Assembly: GCA_019912315.1 (NCBI GenBank)
Contig: JAIOJA010000016.1
Coordinates: 62,001-126,000, forward strand
Source: Planctomycetota bacterium
Lineage (GTDB): Bacteria > Planctomycetota > UBA8742 > UBA2392
DNA: 64,000 nucleotides
Direction of reading: 5' to 3'
Part shown: positions 9,085 to 17,978 of the stretch, piece after piece
How positions within the stretch are numbered: the first letter of the stretch is position 1
Layout: each line of letters starts with the position of its first letter
Program-made: the position numbers and the translations under genes
The notes under the pieces: model-generated
The model's input: only the letters and a program-made list of their open reading frames with translations
Database searches by the model: none
What the model was told of the DNA's origin: nothing

Positions 9085-10365
9085 ATGAAAACCGTTCGAT
9101 GGCTGGTTCCACTGCTCATGCTCAGCGCGCTTACACCGGCGCTGCACGCCAAAGAAGAACTCGTTACGCTGCCCAAGCGCGACACCGTACAACTCACCAT
9201 CTACAACTCGGTTGACCTGACCCTCGTACGCGAAACGCGTGAGCTGACATTCAAGCAGGGTAACAACCGCCTGCAGTTCTCATGGGCCAACACCCTGATC
9301 GACCCCACCAGCGTCGAGTTCAACGCCCTCACCAATGCCGACAAAGTCGAAGTGCTGGACACCAGCTACCCGGCCCAGTCCAACCAGATGCTGATCTGGA
9401 CCATCAGCGCCGAGGCCGCCACCAGCGCCCGCGTGGAGATCAGTTACTTTACAAGCGGCATAAGCTGGAACGCCGAGTACCACGGCATGCTCAGTACCGA
9501 TGAGCGCAGCATGACCTTGACCGCCTACGTCGGCGTCAGCAACCACAGCGGCGAAGAATACGAGGACGCGAAAGTGCGCCTGGTTGTGGGCAGTATCAAC
9601 ATCGTCGAAGAGATCGCCGCGCTGGCCGGCGGACAGCGCGACGAGCGCATGAAGGAAGCCTACGGCAAGATGCGCCGCGCCGATGCCTCGGAAAACGCCA
9701 AGAAAGACATCGTCAAGGAAGGCCTCAGCGAATACTACATTTACACCGTCGAGGGGCAGGAGACGATTCCGAATGGCTGGAGCAAGCGCCTCGAAAGCTT
9801 CGTGCAGACCGGCGTACCCCTGCGCACGGTTTACACGTGGGATCCGGCCAAGTACGGCAACCAGCTGGTCAAGCTGCTGGTCTTCAAGAACGACGAGGCC
9901 CACAAACTGGGCAAGGAGCCCCTGCCCGCGGGCATCGTGCGCCTTTACCGCGACGCGGGGGCCGGGCGCCTCGGCTTTGTCGGCATGGTGGCGACGGACT
10001 ACATTCCCAAGAACGACGAGGTAAAGGTCAACGCGGGTGCCGACCCCGAAGTGCAGCTGAAAAGCAAGCGCAACTCCTACAAGAAGGAAAACCTGACCTT
10101 CCAGTGGTCCGGCAACCGCCAGTACATCGCGGGCTGGGACACGCTTGAGGAGTTCGAGCTCGATATCAAGAACTTCCGCAACCGTGACGTGGACTTCGAA
10201 ATCAACGTCCGCCTGTCAGGCGACTTCGACTTCGACAGCAAAACGGAATCGACCAAGATCGACTTCCAGACACAGCGGTTCGCGCTCAACATGAAAGCGG
10301 GCGAAAGCAGGCAGATCAGCTACACCGTTCGCACGCGCTTCGGCACCAACATCAAGAACAAGTAA
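9085..10365 (+). CDS. DUF4139-type secreted protein, copy 1
   Basis: 426 residues with a conventional signal peptide (MKTVRWLVPLLMLSALTPALHA). The mature start 'KEELVTLPKRDTVQLTIYNSVDLTLVRE' and the central 'DPTSVEF..DTSYPA', 'ISYFTSGISWNAEY', 'NHSGEEYEDAKVRLVVG' and 'GLSEYYIYTVEG' blocks are those of DUF4139/mucoidy-inhibitor-A-like beta proteins. In DUF4139 proteins the C-terminal beta-sandwich binds or presents an unknown partner; function is not established. First of four tandem paralogues that appear to be co-transcribed (gaps 27, 29 and 9 bases). Unlike copies 3 and 4 its signal peptide carries no repeat-derived sequence. Confidence 0.88.
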   Translation: MKTVRWLVPLLMLSALTPALHAKEELVTLPKRDTVQLTIYNSVDLTLVRETRELTFKQGNNRLQFSWANTLIDPTSVEFNALTNADKVEVLDTSYPAQSNQMLIWTISAEAATSARVEISYFTSGISWNAEYHGMLSTDERSMTLTAYVGVSNHSGEEYEDAKVRLVVGSINIVEEIAALAGGQRDERMKEAYGKMRRADASENAKKDIVKEGLSEYYIYTVEGQETIPNGWSKRLESFVQTGVPLRTVYTWDPAKYGNQLVKLLVFKNDEAHKLGKEPLPAGIVRLYRDAGAGRLGFVGMVATDYIPKNDEVKVNAGADPEVQLKSKRNSYKKENLTFQWSGNRQYIAGWDTLEEFELDIKNFRNRDVDFEINVRLSGDFDFDSKTESTKIDFQTQRFALNMKAGESRQISYTVRTRFGTNIKNK

Positions 10366-10392
10366 CGGGAACATTCCCGAAAGGACGCAGTC

Positions 10393-11508
10393 ATGAACAA
10401 ACGACTTCTACTCACACTGGCGGGCGCCGCGGCGATCAGCTCTGTAATCGGTATCGCGAAGCCGGAGCCCGTGAACGCCCGCATCAAGCTGGCGACACTG
10501 CCCGACAAAGAAGCCGTCGTCGTGCGTTTTGACCACCCACATCAGGTGCTGGTTGAAGAAGAGCGCACCATCACCCTGCAGAAGGGCGTGAACACGATCG
10601 ATTTCAGCTGGGCCGGGACAAACATTGATAAGGGCAGCATCGTCTTCCGCCCGGTCGCCGCGGACACAAAGGTCGAGATTCTTTCGACCAGCTACCCGCC
10701 CGGCGAAGCCGCTTTGACGTGGTCGATCTCCAGCCCCGACGCGCGCAGCGAAAAGTTCCGCCTCAGTTATCTGATGGCGAACATCCAGCGCGAAACGGAC
10801 TACCGCGCCATCGTCAGCAACGACGAAAAAACCCTCAGCTTCAAGCACTACTTCAAAATCCGCAACTGGAGCGGCGGCACCTTCGACAGCGCCGACTTCA
10901 TCACAAGAGACGGCAAGACCTTCGAAAAGGGACTCGACCAGGGCGAGGCCAAGCGCGTGCTCGTGAACAAGTGGGACGGCGTCAAGCTGACCAAGGAGTA
11001 CGTCTACGACTTGACCCGTCAATATGAAGGCAAAGTTATGACCGACTACGTCCTGAAAAACACCAAAGACATGGGGCTGGGCGCGATCCCGCTTGAGTAC
11101 GGCAAGGTGCGCATCTACCAGGACGACGGCAAGGGCACGACCGCCTTCACCGGCGAAGACTGGGGGCAGTTCACCCCGATCGGCGACGACATGCGCCTGA
11201 ACATCGGCATCGCCCAGGACATCAAGGTCGAGTTCAAGAAGATGGTCAACAACGTCGAGAACCGCCGCGGCAACGTCTACGACACCAACGAAGTCGACGA
11301 GTACGAGATCAAGAATTTTAAAGACAGCGAAGCGACTTTGATCCTCGTGCTGCGCGTGCAGGGCGAATGGGAGATGCAGAAAGATTCATCCGGCTACGAA
11401 AGCTTCGAGCGCGAAGATAACGAAACCATCAAGTTCAAGGTCAAGTGCCCCGCCAAGGGCGAGCCGGTCAAGCTTAAGTTCCACTACAAGCGCCTCAACA
11501 ACTGGTAG
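10393..11508 (+). CDS. Divergent DUF4139-like secreted protein, copy 2
   Basis: 371 residues, signal peptide at 1-30, AAGGA ribosome-binding site eight bases upstream. It keeps the overall architecture of its neighbours: 'IKLATLPDKEAVVVRFDHPHQVLVEEERTI', 'NTIDFSWAGTNIDKGSIVF', 'STSYPPGEAALTWSIS', 'FRLSYLMANIQRETDYRAIV', 'KHYFKIRNWSGGTFDSADF' and 'VDEYEIKNFKD', but lacks the 'GISW' and 'SEYYIYTVEG' signatures and is shorter in the middle. It therefore looks like an ancient, specialised member of the same array, perhaps a hetero-oligomer partner. Function unknown. Confidence 0.8.
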   Translation: MNKRLLLTLAGAAAISSVIGIAKPEPVNARIKLATLPDKEAVVVRFDHPHQVLVEEERTITLQKGVNTIDFSWAGTNIDKGSIVFRPVAADTKVEILSTSYPPGEAALTWSISSPDARSEKFRLSYLMANIQRETDYRAIVSNDEKTLSFKHYFKIRNWSGGTFDSADFITRDGKTFEKGLDQGEAKRVLVNKWDGVKLTKEYVYDLTRQYEGKVMTDYVLKNTKDMGLGAIPLEYGKVRIYQDDGKGTTAFTGEDWGQFTPIGDDMRLNIGIAQDIKVEFKKMVNNVENRRGNVYDTNEVDEYEIKNFKDSEATLILVLRVQGEWEMQKDSSGYESFEREDNETIKFKVKCPAKGEPVKLKFHYKRLNNW

Positions 11509-11537
11509 TCGCGAGCCGATCAACAGAGGACACGTCC

Positions 11538-12908
11538 ATGAACCGCTATGACCAATATCCAGCAACCAATAACCAATTCGGGGCGATTCCCGGCCAATTG
11601 GGAATTGGTTATTGGTTATTGGTTATTGGCTGTGCTGCCGTGGCACTGATCTCCAGCCCGCTCGCCGCGAAAGAAGAACTCGTCACGCTGCCAGAGCGCG
11701 AGTCGGTCCAGCTCACGATCTACAACAGTGAGGATCTGACCCTCGTGCGTGAGCGCCGTCAGCTGACTTTCAAAGAAGGCGACAACCGCATCCAGTTCTC
11801 CTGGGCCAACACTCTGATCGATCCAACAAGTGTCGAGTTCCAGCCCGTAGGCAAGGACGCGCAGGACGCGCTTGAGGTCTCCGACACCAGCTACCCGGCC
11901 GAGTCACACCAGATGCTGATCTGGACCGTCACCTGCGCAAAGCCGGCAGGCTATACAGTCGAGATCAGCTACTTCACCAGCGGAATAAGCTGGAGCGCTG
12001 AGTACACGGGGCTGCTCAGCAACGACGAGTCCAGCATGGACATCTCCTCCTACGTGACAATCCACAATCGCTCCGGCGAAGAATACGAGAACGCGCAGGT
12101 ACGCCTGGTCGTCGGCGTGATTCACCTGGTGGAGCGCATCATTGACCTGGCCCAGCCAGGTCAAGGGGGCGGCAGAGGCATGCCCCAAGACAAGTGGCGC
12201 GAACTTGAAGACATGGCTGAGGATGAGACAAACGAGGACCCGGCCGACGGCATGGCCAGACCCAAGGAAATCCAGAAGGCCGGCCTCAGCGAGTACTACA
12301 TCTACACCGTCGAGGGCAAGGAAACGGTTCCGAACCAGTGGAGCAAGCGTTTGAAAAGCTTCACCGTCGCCGGCGTTCCCATGAAAACCGTGTATCGCCT
12401 TGAGCCCGCCAAGTTCGGCCCGCACTTCACCAAAGTGCTCGAGTTCGTGAACGATGAAGACCACAAGCTGGGCAAGGAGCCTCTGCCCGACGGCATCATC
12501 CGCCTTTACCGCGATGCGGGCGAAGGTCGACTCAGCTACATGGGCGTGCTCAACAGCAAGTACATTCCCAAGGGCGACGAAGTGAAGATCAACGTCGGCC
12601 CGGACGCAGAATGCACGTTGCAGCAGAAGCGCACAAGCTTCCGCAAGAAGGACCTGTCGTTCCGTGATGGCTGGCTGGTCGGCTGGACACACGTCGAAGA
12701 ATTCGAGCTGAAGGTGCGCAACTTCCGCGGACGTGATGTCGAGGTCGAAATCCACCGCGGCATGATGGGTGACTGGGACTTTGACAGTGAAGATGATTGG
12801 GAAAAACACGACGCCAGCACCCGCAAGATCCACTTCACACTCAAAGTCAACAGCGAGCGCACACTGAAGCTCACGGTTACGACACGCAACGGCACCAACA
12901 CGAAATAG
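11538..12908 (+). CDS. DUF4139-type secreted protein, copy 3, with repeat-derived signal peptide
   Basis: 456 residues, ATG with AGAGGA eight bases upstream. Mature part begins 'KEELVTLPERESVQLTIYNSEDL' and is closely similar to copies 1 and 4, including 'ISYFTSGISWSAEY', 'NRSGEEYENAQVRLVVGV' and 'GLSEYYIYTVEG'. It has an acidic insert around residues 205-245. The N-terminus is unusual: residues about 9-36 are encoded by a palindromic DNA repeat (11564-11628) and include the hydrophobic core 'LGIGYWLLVIG'. The hydrophobic stretch still fits a signal peptide, with an 'LAA-KEEL' cleavage context. Confidence 0.88.
   Translation: MNRYDQYPATNNQFGAIPGQLGIGYWLLVIGCAAVALISSPLAAKEELVTLPERESVQLTIYNSEDLTLVRERRQLTFKEGDNRIQFSWANTLIDPTSVEFQPVGKDAQDALEVSDTSYPAESHQMLIWTVTCAKPAGYTVEISYFTSGISWSAEYTGLLSNDESSMDISSYVTIHNRSGEEYENAQVRLVVGVIHLVERIIDLAQPGQGGGRGMPQDKWRELEDMAEDETNEDPADGMARPKEIQKAGLSEYYIYTVEGKETVPNQWSKRLKSFTVAGVPMKTVYRLEPAKFGPHFTKVLEFVNDEDHKLGKEPLPDGIIRLYRDAGEGRLSYMGVLNSKYIPKGDEVKINVGPDAECTLQQKRTSFRKKDLSFRDGWLVGWTHVEEFELKVRNFRGRDVEVEIHRGMMGDWDFDSEDDWEKHDASTRKIHFTLKVNSERTLKLTVTTRNGTNTK
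11564..11628. repeat. Palindromic repeat inside a coding region (signal peptide of copy 3)
   Basis: Perfect 16-bp arms AACCAATAACCAATTC (11564-11579) and GAATTGGTTATTGGTT (11602-11617) around a 22-nt spacer, the right arm running on as three copies of the heptamer GGTTATT. A 36-base segment (11592-11627) is identical to 12972-13007 in the next gene, more conserved than the flanking coding sequence. Confidence 0.92.
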
Positions 12909-12917
12909 GAGCCTGCA

Positions 12918-14291
12918 TTGAACCGCAATAACCAGCTGCCGGTAAACACTGACCTATTCAGTCCGCGCCCAGGCCAATTGGGAATTGGTTATTGGTTATT
13001 GGTTATTTGCTGTTCGCTGACGCTTGCCCCCGCCCTGTTTGCCAAAGAAGAGCTGGTCACCCTGCCCGAGCGCAAGTCCGTGCAGCTCACGATCTACAAC
13101 AGCGAAGACCTTACGCTCGTGCGCGAGCGCCGCGAACTCAGCTTCAAGCAAGGCAACAACCGCCTGCAGTTTTCATGGGCCAACACCCTCATCGACCCCA
13201 CCAGTGTCGAGTTCCTGCCAGTCGGCAAGGACGCGGCAGACGCCCTCGAGGTCATGGACATCAGCTATCCCGCCGAATCCCACGAAATGCTGATCTGGAC
13301 AATCGCCTGCACCAACCCCGGCGGCTACGACGTGGAGATCAGCTACTTCACCAGCGGCATAAGCTGGCAGGCAGAATACACAGGCATCGTCAACACCGAC
13401 GAAACCGGCATGGATCTCACCAGCTACGTCACGGTCCACAACCATTCCGGCGAAGAGTACGAGAACGCCCAGGTGCGCCTGGTGGTCGGCGTGATCCACC
13501 TGGTTGAACGCATCATCGACCTCGCGCTTCCCCGGCGGCAACCCGGCGCGGTCCCGCCGCCCGCACCCAACATGCCCGCCAACGAACTCAAGCGCATGGC
13601 CCGCGGTGCCGACAACGATGAGGGCGCCGGCGAAATGCAGCGCCCGAAAGAAATCCAGAAGGCCGGGCTCAGCGAATACTACATCTACACCGTCGAAGGC
13701 ACCGAAACGATCCCGAACCGCTGGAGCAAGCGCCTGCGCAGCTTTGTCGTCAGGGACGTGCCCCTCAAAACGGTCTATCGCCTGGAGCCCGCGAAATTCG
13801 GCCCGGCATTCACCAAGGTGCTTGAATTCAAGAACGACGACGAGCACAAACTCGGCAAGGAACCCCTGCCCGACGGCACCCTGCGCCTCTACAAAGATCA
13901 GGGCGCTGGCCGCCTGGGCTGGATGGGACTGGTCGCCAGCAAGTACATCCCCAAGAAGGAAGAAGTGAAGGTCAATGTCGGCCCCGACGCCGAATGCACC
14001 CTGGCAGGCAAACGCCTGTCACTGAAGAAAAAGGACCTGGGGTTCCGCAACGGCCGGCTGGTGGGCTGGACAACCGTTGAGGAGTTCGAGCTGACCGTCA
14101 AAAACTTCCGCGACCGCGACGTCGAAATCGAAATCCACCAGGACGTGCGTGGCGACTTTGACTTCGACAGCGAAGATCCGTTTGAGACCCACGACGCCGA
14201 CACCCGCAAGGTCCACTTCACGCTCAAGTCCGGCGCAACCCGCAAGCTCGCATTCAAGGTCACTGTCAGGCACGGCGAAAACGCCCGTTAG
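12918..14291 (+). CDS. DUF4139-type secreted protein, copy 4, with repeat-derived signal peptide
   Basis: 457 residues. Start is a TTG at 12918 with AGGA overlapping the stop codon of copy 3, indicating translational coupling. The mature region ('KEELVTLPERKSVQLTIYNSEDL' onwards) is the closest relative of copy 3, with the same 'FTSGISWQAEY', 'NHSGEEYENAQVRLVVGV' and 'GLSEYYIYTVEG' blocks and a Pro-rich insert near 215-230. The signal peptide again contains 'GQLGIGYWLLVI', encoded by the repeat at 12972-13007. The stop codon overlaps by four bases that of the convergent methyltransferase gene. Confidence 0.87.
   Translation: MNRNNQLPVNTDLFSPRPGQLGIGYWLLVICCSLTLAPALFAKEELVTLPERKSVQLTIYNSEDLTLVRERRELSFKQGNNRLQFSWANTLIDPTSVEFLPVGKDAADALEVMDISYPAESHEMLIWTIACTNPGGYDVEISYFTSGISWQAEYTGIVNTDETGMDLTSYVTVHNHSGEEYENAQVRLVVGVIHLVERIIDLALPRRQPGAVPPPAPNMPANELKRMARGADNDEGAGEMQRPKEIQKAGLSEYYIYTVEGTETIPNRWSKRLRSFVVRDVPLKTVYRLEPAKFGPAFTKVLEFKNDDEHKLGKEPLPDGTLRLYKDQGAGRLGWMGLVASKYIPKKEEVKVNVGPDAECTLAGKRLSLKKKDLGFRNGRLVGWTTVEEFELTVKNFRDRDVEIEIHQDVRGDFDFDSEDPFETHDADTRKVHFTLKSGATRKLAFKVTVRHGENAR
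12972..13007. repeat. Second copy of the palindromic repeat, right arm, in the signal peptide of copy 4
   Basis: 36 bases identical to 11592-11627. The left arm is degenerate here (around 12924-12938, 'GCAATAACCAGC'), so the palindrome is decaying while the stretch encoding the hydrophobic core is kept. Confidence 0.88.
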
Positions 14292-15613
14292 GGCGCAGAC
14301 GCATAGGCCTGCGAAACCAGCTCGTTGGCGGCGGAAAAATCCCGCGCCCTCACGGCATTGGCGATGCGGTCATACACCGGGCCGATCTCGGGGCCGGGCA
14401 CGGGCAGCGCGCGCAGGTGGCTGATCTTCACCTGCGGAAACGTGCGCTGCCGCGCGTCACGAAACATCGACCGGTGAATCCGCGCGATCACATCGCTGTT
14501 CAGTACGCCCAGCAGATAGTCCACGTCGTGCCGAGGATCGCCGTAGCAAGCCAGCACCGAGTTGCGGAAATAGCCCCATGGTTGGTGCCGCGCGGCGATC
14601 GGACGATCCGCTGTCTGGCGCAGAACGATCAGCGCCTCGCGGTAGCGGCACTCGTCCGCCACTCGGGCGTAACGGCCCGGCGGCAATTCCGCGGCGCGCA
14701 GCACGTGTGTCGCCGGTGCCAGTCGAAACGGCTCAATGTCGCGCCCGACGCGCAGGGGCTTGCCCGGCCCGTCACGCCCGACCAGCAGATCAGCGGCGTT
14801 GCCCGTGTGTACGCCCACGTCGCCGAAGCATGCCGCCGGCAAGGGCGCGAAGCTTCGCACACGGGCAAGCAGGTCAGCGTCGCTGCCCGGCAGCCAGGCG
14901 CGATCGGCGCCCGCACTTCCGCCGAACACGAACAGCCCCGCGGGCTCCGTCACATTTGCAAACTCGTTCTCACCCAGCTCAATCACATGCTCAAGGCTCA
15001 AGTGTGAAGTCACCGCCCGCCTCGCTGCGGCGTAGCCGGCCAGGTCGCTCATCTGCATCGGAAGAATCAACCCAAGGCGTCCGCCATCTTGACGCGTCAA
15101 CCTCGCGCACTGTTCCGCGAATGCGGTGTGCAAGGCGGGCCAGCCCGCGAACGCCGCGAATCGCGCCGCAAGTTCGCGCTTGCGCGGCGCGCTCAGCTTC
15201 GCCGCGTGACGCCCCGAATAGCTTATCCAGGGCGGGTTTGCGATCACCGCGTCATACTCGCCGGTTGCCGTAAGCCCGTCACGGACAATCGCGCCGGCGG
15301 GAATGCCCGCCGCACGAAACACGGCGTTCGCGCCCTCCACCGCCTCGGGGTCGATGTCCCATGCGTGCAACCCGCCATGGCTCCAGTGCGACAGCCATTG
15401 CGGGCGCGCGGATGCCGCCCATTCCAGCGCGCCAAGCAGCAATGCCCCCGCCCCGCACGCCGGGTCAAGCAGAGACGGCGCTTCTGTAAGGGGCGACAGG
15501 ATCAAGTCCGCCAGGCGAAAGGCCGTCCGGCGCGGCGTATAGACGCGCCCCGCCCCGCGCGCGAGTTTGCGCTCGATGTCTTTGTGCAGCTTCCATGCGC
15601 GGTCAATTTCCAA
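14288..15613 (-). CDS. N6-adenine DNA methyltransferase, Eco57I/class I type
   Basis: About 441 residues from a TTG at 15613; the frame stays open to a GTG at 15754, but that start would overlap the divergent gene. S-adenosylmethionine motif 'LLDPACGAGALLLGAL', acidic 'AWDIDPEAVEGA', and catalytic 'VIANPPWISYSG' (NPPW type, methylating adenine N6) are all present; 'GGRLGLILPMQMSDL' follows as in Eco57I-type enzymes, and the C-terminal half ('PWGYFRNSVLACYG', 'YLLGVLNSDVIARI', 'FPQVKISHLRALPVP') looks like a target-recognition domain. No restriction gene is next to it, so it is an orphan or a remnant of a type IIG-like system. Could also act on an RNA or rRNA substrate, but the TRD argues for DNA. 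Confidence 0.82.
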   Translation of the reverse strand: MEIDRAWKLHKDIERKLARGAGRVYTPRRTAFRLADLILSPLTEAPSLLDPACGAGALLLGALEWAASARPQWLSHWSHGGLHAWDIDPEAVEGANAVFRAAGIPAGAIVRDGLTATGEYDAVIANPPWISYSGRHAAKLSAPRKRELAARFAAFAGWPALHTAFAEQCARLTRQDGGRLGLILPMQMSDLAGYAAARRAVTSHLSLEHVIELGENEFANVTEPAGLFVFGGSAGADRAWLPGSDADLLARVRSFAPLPAACFGDVGVHTGNAADLLVGRDGPGKPLRVGRDIEPFRLAPATHVLRAAELPPGRYARVADECRYREALIVLRQTADRPIAARHQPWGYFRNSVLACYGDPRHDVDYLLGVLNSDVIARIHRSMFRDARQRTFPQVKISHLRALPVPGPEIGPVYDRIANAVRARDFSAANELVSQAYASAP

Positions 15614-15722
15614 CGCCGCCCCTGCCGGTTCCGAGCGCCGATGCTGCCACAGGGTGCCCGGATGGCCAGACGCTGTCTGGTCTTTCGTCGCATGAATGGC
15701 AGCATCTGCAAGGGAGGTAGTG

Positions 15723-16556
15723 ATGAGCGTTAATATCAAGGCAGACAAAGACACTTACCAACTGGGCGACACGATGCGCCTCACGGTCACCGTGACGAAC
15801 GAGGGTGCCGTGCCCGTCGAGGTCCCGAAACCGGAGCTTTGCCTGCACAGCGTCAGCATTCACGTCACGCGGCGCCCCGACGCGCCGACACCGGAAAGCT
15901 ACATCACGCGCATCAAGGGCGGCAGCGGCAACGCCAAACTCAAGCCGGGCGATAGCGTCTCGGGCGTGATCGAACTGCCGGCTGTCGACCCCCACGGGCA
16001 ATTGATCGAAGCGTACTACCGCCCCACCGGCAACATCCACCCGTACTTCGAGGGTACGGACGTTGAGGTCAGCAACCGCATCCCGGTCAAGGTGCACGCG
16101 GGCGGCAAGAAGCTGTACGCGAAGATCGACACCGAGGCCGGCGAGATCAAACTCGAGTTTTTCGCTGATCGCGCCATGAATCACGTGGCCAGCTTCGTTG
16201 AACTCGCGCGCAAGGGCTACTACGACGGCATCAAGTATCACCGCGTGGTGCCCGGCTTCGTGATCCAGGGCGGCGACCCTACTGGAACCGGCGGCGGCGG
16301 CCCCGGCTACAAGCTGCCCGCCGAATTCAACGAGATCCACCACGACCCGGGCATGCTCAGTATGGCGCGCACCAGCGACCCGCACTCTGCCGGCAGCCAG
16401 TACTTCCTGTGCACCGCCGACTGCGGCGGGCTGGATAACGAGTACACCGTCTTCGGCAAGGTGGTCGATGGCATGGGCGCCGTGATGCAGATCGGCGAGT
16501 CGGAATCCAACGCCGGCAAGTTCCACATGCGCAAGGTCGAAATCGTCGTGGAGTAG
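15723..16556 (+). CDS. Cyclophilin-type peptidyl-prolyl isomerase with N-terminal Ig-like domain
   Basis: 277 residues; ATG at 15723 with strong GGGAGG five bases upstream. Residues 1-125 form a beta-sandwich-like module (VTVTNEGAVPVEVP..., 'GDSVSGVIELP') resembling BsuPI/CARDB-type domains. From about 130 a compact bacterial cyclophilin follows: 'GEIKLEFFADRAMNHVASFVE', 'GYYDGIKYHRVVPGFVIQGGDPTGTG', 'GMLSMART..PHSAGSQYFLC', 'LDNEYTVFGKVVDGM', with the catalytic Arg/Phe/Gln positions present. It catalyses cis-trans isomerisation of X-Pro bonds. No signal peptide, so it is cytoplasmic despite the extracellular-looking N-terminal domain. A small GGGGCT/AGCCCC hairpin lies just after the stop, between convergent genes. 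Confidence 0.9.
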   Translation: MSVNIKADKDTYQLGDTMRLTVTVTNEGAVPVEVPKPELCLHSVSIHVTRRPDAPTPESYITRIKGGSGNAKLKPGDSVSGVIELPAVDPHGQLIEAYYRPTGNIHPYFEGTDVEVSNRIPVKVHAGGKKLYAKIDTEAGEIKLEFFADRAMNHVASFVELARKGYYDGIKYHRVVPGFVIQGGDPTGTGGGGPGYKLPAEFNEIHHDPGMLSMARTSDPHSAGSQYFLCTADCGGLDNEYTVFGKVVDGMGAVMQIGESESNAGKFHMRKVEIVVE

Positions 16557-16564
16557 CGGGGCTA

Positions 16565-17947
16565 TCAGCCCCGCCTGCGGCGCGCGCGCAAAGCAACGAT
16601 CAGCAGAACAAGAAACGCGACGCCGCCGATCGACGAAATCACGCCGCCAATCCCCATGGTGACCAGCCCCGCCACCTCGCCCGTGCTGCGGACCACCTGC
16701 TCTGTTCCGTAGGTTTTACGACCGCTGGCAGCGAGCCCGAAACCGACCGCCATCATCGCCATGCCGACACCGTACAGCACCGGCTGCGCCGCGGCCCACT
16801 TGCGGCTGCGGGGGCCGGGCAACGGGGCACCGAGCGGCCCCAACAGCTCCAGCAGCGCCGCCATGAACGCGCCGGTCACGGCGCCGAGGCTCATGTGGTA
16901 GTGGGCCGGCACCAGCGTGGTTTCGCCCCGGATCAATGAGCCCATAATGAAGCCCATCACGGTCATCGTCGCGCTGACGGCAAAGCCTGTGAATGCGGGG
17001 CCGCGAAGCGCGCCCTTGGGAAGTCGCTCTCGCTGCTGGAACAGATGCGCGATGCAAAGCAGCAGCAACACACTGGTGACCGGAAACAGCCCCCAGCGCA
17101 TCAGCAGCGTGAAGTACTGTGCGGGCATGTCGGCGCCGGTCAGCCACGGCCCGGCAAGCGCGGGCGCCAGAAGCAACGCAAACAGCCCGGTCGACAAACG
17201 CGGATCCACCACTTTCCTGCCCGTCACGCGCGAAAGCAGCAGCAGCCACACCGCGACCATTGCCAGCACGTTCGCCCATTGCTGTACATGTCCGCCGCCC
17301 CAGAACAGCCGCTCGTAGTATTGCAGAGGGCTCAGCCCTTCACTCTGTGTCTGCCACGCCGCAATAATGGTCGCAATCGACGCGATATAGGCGACCGCCG
17401 CGAAGCGCACGCCGGGGCGGGCCTCCGGCGGCAGCAATGACTTCCCTTCGCGCGGTATCAGGCGGCGGTCCAGAAAACCGGCCGCGACGGCAAAGCCGAA
17501 CACTGCAATGCCCAGCACAAACACCCAGTGATCCAGCGTGGGCACGTAGTTGGATTTCAGGGGCTCGGCATCGCGCACAAACATCGTCGCGGCGAATGTG
17601 ACCACGCCGATCAGCGCCATAAGCTGTGCAAGCGGTGTGACGCGACCCGGCCGCGACCCAGGCAGCAAGCAGAACAGAGCGGCAATGCAGGATGAAAACC
17701 AGACACCCAGCGCAAGGTTGACGTGAACGATCAGCCCCCGGTGCGCGAATTTCGGGTCCGGCGCCAGGGTAGTTTCCAGCCCCGGAATACGCGCGATGGC
17801 AAGATACAGGGCAAACAGCCCGGCGACGGCGACCGACCCCACACCAAGCGCAAACCAGCGCGCGGCATCACGCGTGGCGATCGAGGCTGCGGGCGTGGCT
17901 TCGGGACCCATGCCGCGCACGATAGCAGTGACAGGGGCGCTGACCAT
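16565..17947 (-). CDS. Haem-copper oxidase subunit I-like multi-spanning membrane protein
   Basis: 460 residues with about 12 hydrophobic segments. Histidines in oxidase-like contexts are visible: 'HRGLIVHVNLALGVWFSS' (low-spin haem side), 'WGGGHVQQWANV' (Cu-site type), and 'PAHYHMSLGAVTGAFMA' (haem ligands). These point to the cbb3/NO-reductase-like branch of subunit I, which reduces O2 or NO at the inner membrane. No subunit II/III or cytochrome c gene is adjacent, so its electron donor is unknown. An alternative start is the ATG at 17911. It could be a non-catalytic relative, since the canonical Tyr crosslink was not located. Confidence 0.7.
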   Translation of the reverse strand: MVSAPVTAIVRGMGPEATPAASIATRDAARWFALGVGSVAVAGLFALYLAIARIPGLETTLAPDPKFAHRGLIVHVNLALGVWFSSCIAALFCLLPGSRPGRVTPLAQLMALIGVVTFAATMFVRDAEPLKSNYVPTLDHWVFVLGIAVFGFAVAAGFLDRRLIPREGKSLLPPEARPGVRFAAVAYIASIATIIAAWQTQSEGLSPLQYYERLFWGGGHVQQWANVLAMVAVWLLLLSRVTGRKVVDPRLSTGLFALLLAPALAGPWLTGADMPAQYFTLLMRWGLFPVTSVLLLLCIAHLFQQRERLPKGALRGPAFTGFAVSATMTVMGFIMGSLIRGETTLVPAHYHMSLGAVTGAFMAALLELLGPLGAPLPGPRSRKWAAAQPVLYGVGMAMMAVGFGLAASGRKTYGTEQVVRSTGEVAGLVTMGIGGVISSIGGVAFLVLLIVALRARRRRG

Positions 17948-17978
17948 GCGCGGTCGCTATGATTCGCGCGGAGGGATC

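Noticed and set aside
15614-15754. Methyltransferase start at GTG 15754
   Set aside because: It would overlap the well-supported start and ribosome site of the divergent cyclophilin gene; TTG 15613 avoids this.
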